Below the pieces are notes generated by a model. The model worked only from the letters and a program-made list of their open reading frames with translations. It had not been told where the DNA came from and did not search any database. DNA of 64,000 nt from Streptomyces venezuelae (GTDB lineage Bacteria; Actinomycetota; Actinomycetes; Streptomycetales; Streptomycetaceae), in assembly GCF_008642315.1 (NCBI RefSeq), contig NZ_CP029192.1, forward strand, positions 8,432,001 to 8,496,000. Reading direction: 5' to 3'. Every line of letters starts with the position of its first letter. The stretch's first letter is position 1. The position numbers and the translations under genes were made by a program. This document shows positions 53,431 to 62,022 of this stretch, piece by piece.

Positions 53431-53970
53431 ATGCGACACGGCACGATCCCGGGCGCCTCGGGGCGCGTACGACCTCTGACCCTCCTCGGCGACCCGGTGC
53501 TGCACGCGCCGTGCGAGGAGGTCACCGACTTCGGCCCCGAACTGGCGGAACTCGTCGAGGACATGTTCGCGACGATGTACGCCGCACGGGGCGTGGGTCT
53601 CGCCGCGAACCAGATCGGCGTCGGCCGCCGGGTGTTCGTCTACGACTGCCCGGACGACGAGGATGTCCGCCACCTCGGGCACGTGGTCAATCCGAGGCTC
53701 GTCGAGGCCGACGGCGTGACGGTGCGCGGCCCCGAGGGCTGTCTCTCGCTGCCCGGACTCGAAGCGGGCACGCCGCGCTTCGACCACGCCGTCGTCGAAG
53801 GCGTCGATCTGCGGGGAGAGCCCGTCCAGGTGCACGGGACGGGCTGGTTCGCCCGCTGTCTCCAGCACGAGTGCGACCACCTCGACGGGGGTGTCTACAC
53901 CGACCGCGTCACGGGCTGGCGGCGCCGCAGGGTGCTGCGGGCCGCCGCGAAGGCACCCTGGAATTCCTGA
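53431..53970 (+). CDS. def: Peptide deformylase
   Basis: A 179-residue metalloenzyme with the three deformylase motifs: GVGLAANQIGVG, EGCLSLPG and QHECDHLDG (the Cys of motif 2 and the two His of motif 3 bind the metal). It removes the N-formyl group from new proteins. The ATG at 53431 (MRHGTIPG) is preferred, although an ATG 63 nt upstream is in frame and no clear ribosome site is seen. The short, Arg-rich C-terminus (RRRRVLRAAAK) is typical of Streptomyces paralogues. It may be one of several deformylases in the genome. Confidence 0.93.
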   Translation: MRHGTIPGASGRVRPLTLLGDPVLHAPCEEVTDFGPELAELVEDMFATMYAARGVGLAANQIGVGRRVFVYDCPDDEDVRHLGHVVNPRLVEADGVTVRGPEGCLSLPGLEAGTPRFDHAVVEGVDLRGEPVQVHGTGWFARCLQHECDHLDGGVYTDRVTGWRRRRVLRAAAKAPWNS

Positions 53971-53989
53971 GGGGCTCAAAGACAAGCTC

Positions 53990-54634
53990 TCAAAAACCGG
54001 GCCCCCCGACACGGTTGCCCGCGGCCGCGAGCCGCCCCCACAGCAGGTCGGCCAGGCTGCGCACCAACTGGGCGCGGGGGCAGGGCCGTTCGCCGAGCCA
54101 CCAGTCGCCCGCCGCGTGCATCATGCCGACGATGCCGTGGCCCCACACCCGGGCGAGCTCGGCGCTCTCCGGGCCGAGGTCGACGCGCTCCTCGATGACC
54201 TCCGCGAGCTCCTCGCCGAGCCGGCGCAGCAGGGGGGCCGAGTGGAGCCCGACGTCGAAGCCCTGCTCGCCGGGGGAGGGTGCCTCCGACGGATGCATGA
54301 GGAAGCGGTAGACCTGAGGGCGGGCCTCGATCGCCGCGAGGTAGGTGTCGAGCGTCGCCTCGACCCGCTCCCTGCGCTCGGCGGGGGCGTCGAGCGCGGC
54401 GCGCAGCGCTTCGAGGAGGGCGTCGGTGTGGCGCTTGGCGAGTGCCGCGTACAGGCCGCCCTTGTCGCCGAAGTGGCGGTAGAGGATCGGCTTGGTGATG
54501 CCCGCCTCGGCGGCGATGGCGTTCATCGAGGCGCCCGGGCCGTCGCGGAGCACGACCCGGTCCGCGGCCTCGAGGAGCTCTCGCCGCCGGTGCTCCGCGG
54601 ACCGCTGCTGATCGGTCCGCTGCGTGGTCTCCAT
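53990..54634 (-). CDS. TetR-family transcriptional regulator
   Basis: A 214-residue regulator. The N-terminal helix-turn-helix (ELLEAADRVVLRDGPGASMN, AGITKPILYRHFGDKGGLY) is typical TetR. The C-terminal ligand domain has the conserved WGHGIVGMMHAAGDWW segment found in regulators of fatty-acid and acyl-CoA genes. The gene is divergent from an acyl-CoA dehydrogenase, with palindromes in the 164-nt gap, so it probably represses that gene and itself. It is convergent with def (stops 19 nt apart). Confidence 0.9.
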   Translation of the reverse strand: METTQRTDQQRSAEHRRRELLEAADRVVLRDGPGASMNAIAAEAGITKPILYRHFGDKGGLYAALAKRHTDALLEALRAALDAPAERRERVEATLDTYLAAIEARPQVYRFLMHPSEAPSPGEQGFDVGLHSAPLLRRLGEELAEVIEERVDLGPESAELARVWGHGIVGMMHAAGDWWLGERPCPRAQLVRSLADLLWGRLAAAGNRVGGPGF

Positions 54635-54730
54635 TGTTTCTCCCCGCCCGTGCTGAATCGGTGACGCCCGCGCAACGTAACACCCGTCGTCCCGTCCGGA
54701 TCGAACGGGCCACCGGGAGTTGACATGGAC

Positions 54731-54761
54731 TACTGGCCGGTAACAGACTGCGGTTACCGCA
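54731..54761. promoter_or_regulatory. Two palindromes, likely TetR operator
   Basis: The palindromes tgcggttaccgca (54749-54761, perfect 6-bp arms) and tactggccggta (54731-54742, 10 of 12 symmetric) lie between the divergent TetR and acyl-CoA dehydrogenase genes. Confidence 0.5.
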
Positions 54762-54798
54762 AGTAACGTCGCAGATGATCGCAGGTCCTGGAGGGGTC

Positions 54799-56025
54799 AT
54801 GGCCGAGTTCACCATGGAGCTCAACGACGAACAGAAGGAGGTCCGGGACTGGCTCCACGGGTTCGCCGCCGATGTGATCCGCCCCGCGGCCGCCGAGTGG
54901 GACGAGCGCGAAGAGACCCCGTGGCCCATCATCCAGGAAGCGGCGAAGCTGGGGATCTACTCGCTCGATTTCTACGCCCAGCAATTCTTCGACCCCTCGG
55001 GACTCGGCATCCCGATGGCGACCGAGGAGATCTTCTGGGGTGACGCCGGCATCGGCCTGTCCATCATGGGCACGGGCCTGGCCGCCGTCGGCGTGCTCGC
55101 CAACGGCACCGAGGAGCAGATCGGCACCTGGATCCCGCAGATGTACGGCGACGTGAACGACGTCAAGGTCGCCGCCTTCTGCTCGTCCGAGCCGGACGCA
55201 GGATCAGACGTGGCCGCCATGCGCACCCGCGCCGTCTACGACGAGGCCAAGGACGAGTGGGTCCTCAACGGCACGAAGACCTGGGCGACCAACGGCGGCA
55301 TAGCCAACGTCCACGTCGTCGTCGCGGTCGTCGACCCCGAGCTCGGCTCGAAGGGCCACGCGTCCTTCATCGTCCCGCCGAACACCCCCGGCCTGTCCCA
55401 GGGCCAGAAGTTCAAGAAGCACGGCATCCGCGCCTCGCACACCGCCGAGGTCGTCCTGGAGGACGTCCGCGTCCCCGGCCACTGCCTGCTCGGCGGCAAG
55501 GAGAAGCTGGACGAGCGCATGGCCCGCGCGCGCGAGCGCGCCAAGTCCGGCGGCGAGCGCGTCAAGAACGCGGCGATGGCCACGTTCGAGGCGTCCCGCC
55601 CGGCGGTCGGCGCCATGGCCGTGGGCACGGCGCGCGCCGCGTACGAGGAGGCCCTGGAGTACGCCAAGACGCGCACCCAGTTCGGCCGTCCGATCATCGA
55701 CAACCAGGGCATCGCCTTCCAGCTCGCCGACATGCGCACCCAGATCGACGCGGCCCGCCTCCTGGTGTGGCGCGCCTCCTGGATGGCCACCACGGGCAAG
55801 AAGTTCGAGTCGGCCGAGGGCTCCATGTCGAAGCTCTACGCGAGCGAGGTCGCCAAGAAGGTCACCGCGCAGGCGGTCCAGATCCTCGGCGGCAACGGCT
55901 TCACCCGCGAGTACCCGGTGGAGCGCATGCACCGCGACGCGGCCATCTACACCATCTTCGAGGGCACGAGCGAGATCCAGCGCCTGGTCATCGCCCGGAC
56001 TCTTTCGGGGATGCCGATCCGCTAG
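54799..56025 (+). CDS. Acyl-CoA dehydrogenase
   Basis: A 408-residue FAD-dependent acyl-CoA dehydrogenase. It has the flavin/substrate signature AAFCSSEPDAGSD, TWATNGGIANVH and the C-terminal QILGGNGFTREYPVERMHRD, followed by YTIFEGTSEIQ, whose Glu is the usual catalytic base. It oxidises an acyl-CoA to the 2-enoyl-CoA. Chain-length preference is not evident. The ATG at 54799 has GGAGGGG directly upstream; an ATG 24 nt earlier would bury it. It is divergently paired with a TetR regulator, probably its repressor. Confidence 0.94.
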   Translation: MAEFTMELNDEQKEVRDWLHGFAADVIRPAAAEWDEREETPWPIIQEAAKLGIYSLDFYAQQFFDPSGLGIPMATEEIFWGDAGIGLSIMGTGLAAVGVLANGTEEQIGTWIPQMYGDVNDVKVAAFCSSEPDAGSDVAAMRTRAVYDEAKDEWVLNGTKTWATNGGIANVHVVVAVVDPELGSKGHASFIVPPNTPGLSQGQKFKKHGIRASHTAEVVLEDVRVPGHCLLGGKEKLDERMARARERAKSGGERVKNAAMATFEASRPAVGAMAVGTARAAYEEALEYAKTRTQFGRPIIDNQGIAFQLADMRTQIDAARLLVWRASWMATTGKKFESAEGSMSKLYASEVAKKVTAQAVQILGGNGFTREYPVERMHRDAAIYTIFEGTSEIQRLVIARTLSGMPIR

Positions 56026-56065
56026 GAAAGCCAGCACGGGGACGCGCATGGAGCGATCCCCTTCG

Positions 56066-56099
56066 AGAGCCCGCCCCCATCCCGGAAGCGGGCTCTTTC
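56066..56099 (+). terminator. Terminator after acyl-CoA dehydrogenase
   Basis: The 9-bp arms agagcccgc (56066-56074) and gcgggctct (56088-56096) are followed by a short T-run. Confidence 0.8.
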
Positions 56100-56149
56100 A
56101 GGCACCCAAAAGAAGATCAACTGACTTCTGGGGCAATTTCGGGAGATCG

Positions 56150-56400
56150 ATTGCGATGTCGCCGCTTCCGGAAATGGTCCCCCGGCCGGCGTCAGCGGAG
56201 CGTAGGCGCCGCACCTCCGGCGGTTCACCACGACCCTGAGGGACTGCTCCCACTGACGCTGCAGGTCCGCAGCGATCGCCGGCTCCATTGCCAGTTGACC
56301 CCTCTCATCGAGCCAGACCTTCTGCGAGTGCCGCAGCCCGTGCGGCGTCAGCCCTTCCATGCCCAGGACTGGCCTGATCCCCTCGCGGGCTCTCGCCCCA
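56150..56400 (-). pseudogene. Remnant of a phage-type tyrosine integrase
   Basis: Reading leftwards, the frame gives GLTPHGLRHSQKVWLDERG, the catalytic-box stretch (HxLRHS) of Streptomyces phage and plasmid integrases. It continues at once into LAMEPAIAADLQRQWEQSL, which looks like the far C-terminal helix of the same family. The segment that should carry the last catalytic Arg/His and Tyr is missing. There is no start codon or N-terminal domain. It is read as an internally deleted integrase relic, marking an old integration event next to the toxin-antitoxin-like genes. The rest of the 56026-56621 gap holds only the terminator and a stretch of lower GC. Confidence 0.55.
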
Positions 56401-56621
56401 CGGACCACGCCCCTTCATCCGCGGCCGATCGACGCAGGTCCCGCCAGACAGTCACGCCAGCAGAAGAAACTGCAGGTCACAGGTCAGCTTGACAGGCAGA
56501 CTCTACGCAACACGTATTGCGCTACGGTGCATCCACTTGGTTATTCGTTGTTGGTATGCGCGAACCCAATCCGCGTTGCAATCCGTGAACTCATTGGGGA
56601 AGCGGTGTCGAGGAGCCTGCG

Positions 56622-56906
56622 ATGAGCGAACAGCCGTGGACCATCGAGTCCATCCGTGACGCCCTCGGCAACCCGCTGCTCGCCCAACGCTTCCCCAGCG
56701 AGATCAACAAGGCACCCGCACACGAACTCCTCGGCGTCTTCGCCAAGTGGGAACGCATCGCCAAGGACAACCTCGCCGCCGTAGAACGCGGGCGAGAGCT
56801 GGCCGCCTACGACGCCCGTGGCGAAGAGCCCCCCGGTGAATGGATCGACGTCACCGACCGCGTTCTCGCCGAAGCCGAACGGGCACGTGCCCGCGGCGCC
56901 GCCTGA
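56622..56906 (+). CDS. Small hypothetical protein, possible antitoxin
   Basis: A 94-residue acidic, helical protein (SIRDALGNPLLAQRFPSEIN, FAKWERIAKDN). ATG at 56622 with GAGGAG 7 nt upstream. It precedes a RelE-like small protein on the same strand with a 118-nt gap, which fits an antitoxin-toxin order, but I do not recognise a DNA-binding motif. The neighbouring integrase relic suggests a mobile origin. Its function is not known. Confidence 0.6.
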   Translation: MSEQPWTIESIRDALGNPLLAQRFPSEINKAPAHELLGVFAKWERIAKDNLAAVERGRELAAYDARGEEPPGEWIDVTDRVLAEAERARARGAA

Positions 56907-57024
56907 TACTCGAAACGGCGCCCCGCCGACGGGTCGAGCACTACGCTTCGTCCCGAAAGAGTCACTGCCCGCCGTCCAGTGATTTCATCGCGCCCTTCAG
57001 GGTGCCCGGAATCGAGGACGAGAC

Positions 57025-57540
57025 GTGATCTACCGGCTGAAGTACGACCCTGGGGTTGAGGCCGTCCACGACGCACTTCCCACACAGGTCAGCGAACGGC
57101 TCAGCCAGGCCCTCGCCGCCGCCTGCGGCGACCCTCTCGGCGCCACAGAGCCCTACGGCGAAGACGACGGAATCATGCGAATATCCGTCACCGAACACGC
57201 ATTCGCCGTCCTCCTCGTCGGCCGCACCCTCAAAATCGTCACCGTCCTGCAAATCAGCTACCTCGGCCAGGTAGGACGGCACGACCGAAGCCCGTGCGGA
57301 GCACGGTGTGATTCGGGGCCGCGACTGCACCGCCCGCCACCAGGCTCGCCGTTGATCTCTACGAGCACGTGGGGATCGGTCCTGACCGTCGGCCGTGCAC
57401 ACGGCCGGGTGAACCTCCCGGAGTGGCGCTGGCCTTCCGCTCGCTCCACCCCAGATGCTGGCCCCTACCAGGCAGGCGATATGCCGCCTTCACCAAGCGC
57501 CTCCCGATGGGCGACGACGCGTGTATCCGCGCGAAGATGA
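57025..57540 (+). CDS. RelE-like toxin-family small protein with run-on C-terminus
   Basis: The first about 83 residues (MIYRLKYDPGVEAVHDALP, DDGIMRISVTEHAFAVLLVG, LKIVTVLQISYLG) have the compact beta-rich plan of RelE/ParE-type proteins seen in Streptomyces, which normally stop at this point. Here the frame continues for about 88 Arg/Pro/Ser-rich residues that look like translated non-coding DNA, which suggests a lost stop codon. The GTG at 57025 has GAGGACGAG directly upstream. It is paired with the small acidic gene before it. RNase or gyrase-targeting activity is not shown. The downstream stretch to 57608 holds no supported gene. Confidence 0.5.
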   Translation: MIYRLKYDPGVEAVHDALPTQVSERLSQALAAACGDPLGATEPYGEDDGIMRISVTEHAFAVLLVGRTLKIVTVLQISYLGQVGRHDRSPCGARCDSGPRLHRPPPGSPLISTSTWGSVLTVGRAHGRVNLPEWRWPSARSTPDAGPYQAGDMPPSPSASRWATTRVSARR

Positions 57541-57608
57541 AGCACCGTGGCAAGTTCTACATCTCCAAATACCTTGACTGCTGACCCGACAGGGCAGGGG
57601 AGCTCAGC

Positions 57609-58217
57609 GTGTGGCGCATCGTCTTCTACGTGAATACGTGGACGGTGTCCCTGTTCCTCGCCGCTGTCGCTGGGGTGGCCGTGGGGCTGGGCGTGTGGCG
57701 GCGGGCGTCGCCGCGTCGGCAGCGCCGGGCGGCCCGGCTGCTGTGGGGGGCGTGTCTGGTTGCGGCGCTGGCCGCCACGGTGGTCCCGGACCGGCCGATC
57801 GGCTCTGGTGTCCCCTACGTGGCGATGATCCCGGGGGAGGGTCTGTGGGGAAGCGCTGCCGACTCAATGTTCGCCGGCGAACGGCACATGATCCTCGTTC
57901 TGCAGGTCGCCAACGCGGCCATGTTCGTGCCGCTCGGCCTGTTCGCCTACACGGCGGCTCGAGCCCCCTCCCCGACCGTGATCGTGCTGGGCTGTACTGC
58001 GCTGAGTGTCACGATCGAAGCAGTGCAACTGGTGATGAACGCCGGCCGTGTCGTCGATGTCGACGACGTCATCTTCAACACGGCGGGAGCCCTGATTGGC
58101 TGCCTGCTGGGCAGCGCGGCCTGGAGGGTCACAGGGCGGGGTGCCGGCCAGGACGTGCGGCGCCACGCAGCCCGGACGCATCCGCTGCGGTCATGGCTGG
58201 CGCAGCTCAGGGACTGA
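57609..58217 (+). CDS. VanZ-family membrane protein
   Basis: A 202-residue protein with four to five membrane segments. The VanZ signature is present as ANAAMFVPLGLF, SVTIEAVQLVMNAGRVVDVDD and FNTAGALIG. Relatives are linked to low-level teicoplanin resistance or to unknown envelope functions, so the physiological role is open. The GTG at 57609 follows GGGGAG by 7 nt. It stands alone between the toxin-like gene and a convergent lipoprotein gene (74-nt gap). Confidence 0.85.
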   Translation: MWRIVFYVNTWTVSLFLAAVAGVAVGLGVWRRASPRRQRRAARLLWGACLVAALAATVVPDRPIGSGVPYVAMIPGEGLWGSAADSMFAGERHMILVLQVANAAMFVPLGLFAYTAARAPSPTVIVLGCTALSVTIEAVQLVMNAGRVVDVDDVIFNTAGALIGCLLGSAAWRVTGRGAGQDVRRHAARTHPLRSWLAQLRD

Positions 58218-58291
58218 CCCGACCGGCCACTGGAAGGTGCGGCGCGGGCCGTCCACCGGTTGTCGCCGAGGAGCCGGGGGCATCTTCCGTT

Positions 58292-58897
58292 TCAGCCTGC
58301 GAGTTCCTTCTTCAGCTCCGCGACGTCGGGCCCCGTGTCGGTGGTGGGCATCTTCCACCGGTAAGCGGTGCCATCGCCGTCGGTATAGAGGAGCGTGCCG
58401 CCCTTTGCCTGCGCCTCCGTCAGGTCGAAGGCCTCGGCGTCCCACTCATAGGTACCGGGCTGCACGGCACCGCCGCTGTTGTACTTGTCCATGCTGATCA
58501 TCGTGGAATTGCCGCTGTCGAAGCCGATCGCTTCGCCGTCCGGGGCGATCCACTTCCATCCGTCGCCCGTGATTGGCGTGGTCTGCTCCGCCGGCGCTCC
58601 GGTCATCGCTTGGACCTTCATCGCGATCACGGCGAAGGTGCCGTTCGCCGCCTTCTCCCCACTGCCCTCCCGCGCGTACACGACAGTGTTCGGCGTGATC
58701 CGAAGGACGCCCGCCCCGCCGTCGCCGATGGTCTGCGCCGGCTCACCGAGCTCAAGGTCAGCCGCCCGCCCATCGGTCCTGTCACCACCGGTACCGGAGC
58801 CGTCCTTACCGGCGCAGTGATCGCCGTCGCCGCTGCCGCACGCGGCGAGCGCGGCGAGAAGCAGGGGGGCCGCGACCGCGGTGGCGCGAGTCCGCAT
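58292..58897 (-). CDS. Secreted lipoprotein of unknown function
   Basis: A 201-residue protein with a lipoprotein signal: basic start, hydrophobic VAAPLLLAALA and lipobox LAAC, followed by a Gly/Asp-rich linker. The mature part is beta-rich, with a VYAREGSGEKAANGTFAVI strand pattern and a C-terminal DLTEAQAKGGTLLYTDGDG. This recalls DUF4352-like extracellular domains, but the match is not firm. The ATG at 58897 has GGGGG 6 nt upstream. It is a stand-alone gene next to the metal ATPase operon; no catalytic residues were seen. Confidence 0.75.
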   Translation of the reverse strand: MRTRATAVAAPLLLAALAACGSGDGDHCAGKDGSGTGGDRTDGRAADLELGEPAQTIGDGGAGVLRITPNTVVYAREGSGEKAANGTFAVIAMKVQAMTGAPAEQTTPITGDGWKWIAPDGEAIGFDSGNSTMISMDKYNSGGAVQPGTYEWDAEAFDLTEAQAKGGTLLYTDGDGTAYRWKMPTTDTGPDVAELKKELAG

Positions 58898-58968
58898 GTG
58901 TGCCCCCAGGGTTGAGTTGATTGGGACGCCGTAGGGAAGAAGCGGTAGGCGGGGGAGAGGGAGTGCGG

Positions 58969-59097
58969 CTACCTTCGGCGGCGGAAGGTCAGCCAGATCC
59001 GTGTCGCGACCAGCCCCAGAACCACCACGCCGACGGCGATCTGCGCCCAGCGCGGGAGGGCGCCGGAGCCGGGGAGGTACAGGGCCACGGTGGTCAC
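58969..59097 (-). CDS. 42-residue membrane peptide overlapping the metal ATPase gene
   Basis: A tiny gene whose GTG (59097) overlaps the ATPase stop by 4 bp (GTGA), with AAGGAG 7 nt upstream inside the ATPase gene. It encodes one membrane span (IAVGVVVLGLVATRIWLTF) ending in four Arg. The overlap and good ribosome site argue that it is translated with the ATPase. It could be an accessory subunit of the pump. No family is recognised. Confidence 0.6.
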   Translation of the reverse strand: MTTVALYLPGSGALPRWAQIAVGVVVLGLVATRIWLTFRRRR

Positions 59098-61094
59098 GGC
59101 GTGCTCCTTGTCGGGTGGGGAGTGGCGGTCCAGGCGGCGTCGCGCAGCATGCGCAGCCCGTTGAGGCCGACGATGACGGTCGAGCCCTCGTGGCCGAGCA
59201 CGCCGAGCGGCAGGGGCAGATCGCCCGCCAGGTCCCAGAGGACCAGGCCGGAGATGAACACCCCGGCGATGACCAGATTCTGCACCACCAGGCGGCGGGC
59301 CGCCCGGGACAGGGCGATGACCTTGGGGACCGTGGCGAGTTCGTCGCGGACGATGACGGCGTCGGCGGTCTCGAGGGCCAGATCGGAGCCCGCCCGGCCC
59401 ATGGCGATCCCGGTGTGGGCGACGGCGAGGGCAGGGGCGTCGTTGACACCGTCGCCGACGACCAGCGTCCTGTGCCCGCGCGCCTCCAGGCGCCGTACGG
59501 CTTCGACCTTGTCCTCGGGCAGGAGCCCGGCGTGGACCTCGTCGTCGGTGATGCCGACCTCGGCGGCGAGGCGGGTGGCGGCGCGGGGGTTGTCGCCGGT
59601 CAGCAGCATCGGGGTGCGACCGGTGAGGCCGGTCAGGTCGGCGACGGTCGCGGCGGCACCGGGGCGCAGCCGGTCGGCGATGCCCAGCACTCCGACCGGG
59701 ACCTCGTCGCGCAGGACCACGACGGCCGTACGGCCACCGTCCTCCAGCTCGGCCGCGATATCGGCGGCGCCCGTCGTCGCGGAGTCGTCGTCGCGGCCGA
59801 GGAGGCGGGCGGGCGCGCCGACCGTGACCGTGTGGCCGGCGACGGTGGCGGTGACGCCGACGCCGGGCGTGGAGGTGAAGTCCCGCAGGTCGGCGATGGC
59901 CGGGCCGCGGGTGCGGGCGGCGTCGACGATCGCACGGCCCAGGGGGTGTTCGCTGGGGTGCTCGGCGGCGGCCGCCAGTGCCAGCAGGGTGTCCTCGGTC
60001 AGACCTGAGCCGGCCACCGGTCGGATGTCGGTGACGCGAGGGGTGCCCTCGGTCAGGGTGCCGGTCTTGTCCAGGGCGACCGCGTCGACCTGTCCGAGCC
60101 GCTCCATCACCACCGCGGACTTCACCAGGACGCCGTGACGTCCGGCGTTGGCGATCGCCGACAGCAGCGGAGGCATCGTCGCCAGGACCACCGCGCACGG
60201 CGAGGCCACGATCATGAAGGTCATCGCCCGCAGCAGTGCGGAGGTCAGCTCCGCGCCGAACGCGAGGGGAACCAGGAAGACCGCCGGCGTCGCGGCGACC
60301 ATGCCCAGGCTGTACCGCTGCTCGATCTTCTCGATGAACAGCTGGGTGGGCGCCTTGGTCTCGGAGGCCTCCTCGACCATCGCCACGATCCGGGCGATCA
60401 CCGAGTCCGAGGCGTCCCGCTCGACCTTGACCCGCAGGGCGCCGGTGCCGTTCAGGGTGCCGGCGAAGACCTCGTCCCCCGCCCTCTTCGCGGCCGGCAG
60501 CGGCTCACCGGTGATGGTGGACTGGTCCACGTCGCTGACCCCGGACAGGACGCGGCCGTCCGCGCCGACCCGCTCACCGGGGCGGACCAGGACGGTGTCC
60601 CCGACCAGCAGGTCCCGCGTCGGGACCGTCGACTCGCTGCCGTCGTCGGACAGTCGGGTGGCGACGGTCGGTGCGGGGTCCAGCAGGCCGCGCACCGCAT
60701 CCTGGGTCCGGGCGGTGGCCAGGGCCTCCAGGGCGCCGGAGGTGGCGAAGATGACGATCAGCAGCGCGCCGTCCATCGTCTCCCCGATCGAGGCCGCGCC
60801 GACGGCGGCGACGATCATCAGCAGATCCACGTCGAGGGTCTTCTCACGGAGCGCCGTCAGCCCCGCCCATGCGGGCTCCCACCCGCCGGTGACGTAGGCG
60901 GCGGCGTACAGGGTTCCCCACGACCAGGCGGACGCGCCGGTCAGCTGGAGCGGCAGCGCGATCAGGAACAGCACCAGCGCCGCGGCGGCCCAGCGCGCCT
61001 CCGGCAGGGCGAACACCCGGGTGCGGCGTCTGCTCTCGGTGCGCGGGGCGGCCTGAGCGGTCCGGTCGGGGCGCGGGAGCAGGTCGGAGGGCAT
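59094..61094 (-). CDS. P1B-4-type heavy-metal-exporting P-type ATPase
   Basis: A 666-residue cation pump. It has the membrane motif VASPCAVVL (SPC), the phosphorylation site DKTGTLTEG, the actuator TGEPLP, the HP-motif SEHPLG, MLLTGDNPRA and GDGVNDAPALA. The last helix has LGHEGSTVIVGLN. SPC with HEGS/T marks the P1B-4 subgroup (CtpD, CtpJ, NmtA), which exports cobalt, nickel, zinc or ferrous iron. There is no N-terminal metal-binding domain. It is divergent from an ArsR sensor carrying the NmtR ligand set, so nickel/cobalt is the best guess. The ATG at 61094 is supported by GGGG a short distance upstream. Confidence 0.92.
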   Translation of the reverse strand: MPSDLLPRPDRTAQAAPRTESRRRTRVFALPEARWAAAALVLFLIALPLQLTGASAWSWGTLYAAAYVTGGWEPAWAGLTALREKTLDVDLLMIVAAVGAASIGETMDGALLIVIFATSGALEALATARTQDAVRGLLDPAPTVATRLSDDGSESTVPTRDLLVGDTVLVRPGERVGADGRVLSGVSDVDQSTITGEPLPAAKRAGDEVFAGTLNGTGALRVKVERDASDSVIARIVAMVEEASETKAPTQLFIEKIEQRYSLGMVAATPAVFLVPLAFGAELTSALLRAMTFMIVASPCAVVLATMPPLLSAIANAGRHGVLVKSAVVMERLGQVDAVALDKTGTLTEGTPRVTDIRPVAGSGLTEDTLLALAAAAEHPSEHPLGRAIVDAARTRGPAIADLRDFTSTPGVGVTATVAGHTVTVGAPARLLGRDDDSATTGAADIAAELEDGGRTAVVVLRDEVPVGVLGIADRLRPGAAATVADLTGLTGRTPMLLTGDNPRAATRLAAEVGITDDEVHAGLLPEDKVEAVRRLEARGHRTLVVGDGVNDAPALAVAHTGIAMGRAGSDLALETADAVIVRDELATVPKVIALSRAARRLVVQNLVIAGVFISGLVLWDLAGDLPLPLGVLGHEGSTVIVGLNGLRMLRDAAWTATPHPTRSTP

Positions 61095-61146
61095 GGCGAG
61101 GCAACCCCTTCGGGGTGGAGGACGGCGACGCGCCTACCGTACAGGA

Positions 61147-61168
61147 ACATCTGAACAGGTCTTCATGT
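61147..61168. promoter_or_regulatory. ArsR-type operator
   Basis: The imperfect inverted repeat acatctgaacaggtcttcatgt, with a TGAA...TTCA core, lies between the divergent ATPase and ArsR genes. This is the usual shape of NmtR/CmtR sites. Confidence 0.6.
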
Positions 61169-61189
61169 GTCGTCAGTATGATGGGCGCC

Positions 61190-61558
61190 ATGGGTCATGG
61201 AGCCGACGCCAGGAATCACGCCACCCCCCGCGAGCGCCTTGACGTGGTGGGAGCCACTGACGTCGCCGCCACCCTGCAGGCCCTGGCGACCCCCTCGCGG
61301 CTGCGCATCCTGGCGCGCCTGCAGGAAGGGCCCTGCGCGGTCGGCGGCCTCGCCGAGGCCGTGGGCATGGAGGCCTCCGCCTGCTCCCACCAGCTCCGCC
61401 TGCTGCGCAATCTCGGACTCGTCACGGGCGAGCGCCGGGGCCGCTCCATCGTCTACGCCCTCTACGACAGTCACGTCGCCGAACTGCTCGAACAGGCCCT
61501 CTTCCACGTCGAGCACCTGCGGCTCGGCCTGCGCGACGAGCTCGTCACCGGACGCTAG
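61190..61558 (+). CDS. ArsR/SmtB metal sensor, NmtR-like
   Basis: A winged-helix repressor of 122 residues. The recognition region is AVGMEASACSHQLRLLRNLG, and the wing is GERRGRSIVYALYD. The C-terminal helix carries D-x-H-x10-H-x2-H (YDSHVAELL then FHVEH), the same spacing as the Ni/Co ligands I remember in M. tuberculosis NmtR. It should release DNA on metal binding and induce the divergent P1B-4 ATPase. Three in-frame ATGs (61178, 61181, 61190) are close; the last gives the usual N-terminus. Its stop overlaps the next, convergent gene by 4 bp. Confidence 0.9.
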   Translation: MGHGADARNHATPRERLDVVGATDVAATLQALATPSRLRILARLQEGPCAVGGLAEAVGMEASACSHQLRLLRNLGLVTGERRGRSIVYALYDSHVAELLEQALFHVEHLRLGLRDELVTGR

Positions 61559-61875
61559 GGCGCCGACTGCCGTTGCCCGGCCGCTGATTTCGCGGCCCTC
61601 GCCGCGGTGACGGGATCGCACGCCGTGTCCCTGGACTGCTCGGGCAGCATTCCGATGGGCCGGCCCGTCGAGCGTTCCGCGCTCTTGCGGGCCAGGTCGC
61701 CGACGATGTGGGCGGCGGGCTGGATCTCCTCGCGCGGGGAGAGGTGGGGCGGGGGTCCGGTCGTGGCGTGGTGGGTTCGGGGGGTGTCGGCGAACGCCGC
61801 CGCCGTGGGCATGGCGACGGCGGCGAGAGCCGCGATGACGATCATGAGGGCCCTCAAGCGCACGCGGGTGGACAT
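61555..61875 (-). CDS. Small secreted protein of unknown function
   Basis: A 106-residue protein with a clear Sec signal peptide (RVRLRALMIVIAALAAVAM, cleavage near AFA-DT). It is followed by a His/Pro-containing, poorly ordered mature region with a single Cys. The ATG at 61875 has AGAGGAAAG upstream, which supports translation. It converges on the ArsR gene with a 4-bp overlap. No family is recognised. Confidence 0.6.
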   Translation of the reverse strand: MSTRVRLRALMIVIAALAAVAMPTAAAFADTPRTHHATTGPPPHLSPREEIQPAAHIVGDLARKSAERSTGRPIGMLPEQSRDTACDPVTAARAAKSAAGQRQSAP

Positions 61876-62022
61876 GATCTCTTTCCTCTGGGTCGCTCCG
61901 GGTCGTGTGGAATATCCACGAACCTACGTACTCGACATCAAGTCGACCCATAAGGGATGTAACGGGTGCAAGGAGTCTCCGCGGCGAAACGGGCGCGACG
62001 CTCTCGGGAGGGAAGATGGGAA

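Noticed and set aside
57369..57584. 71-codon frame after the toxin-like gene
   Set aside because: It has no ribosome site, overlaps the run-on toxin frame and has no recognisable fold; it may be decayed DNA.
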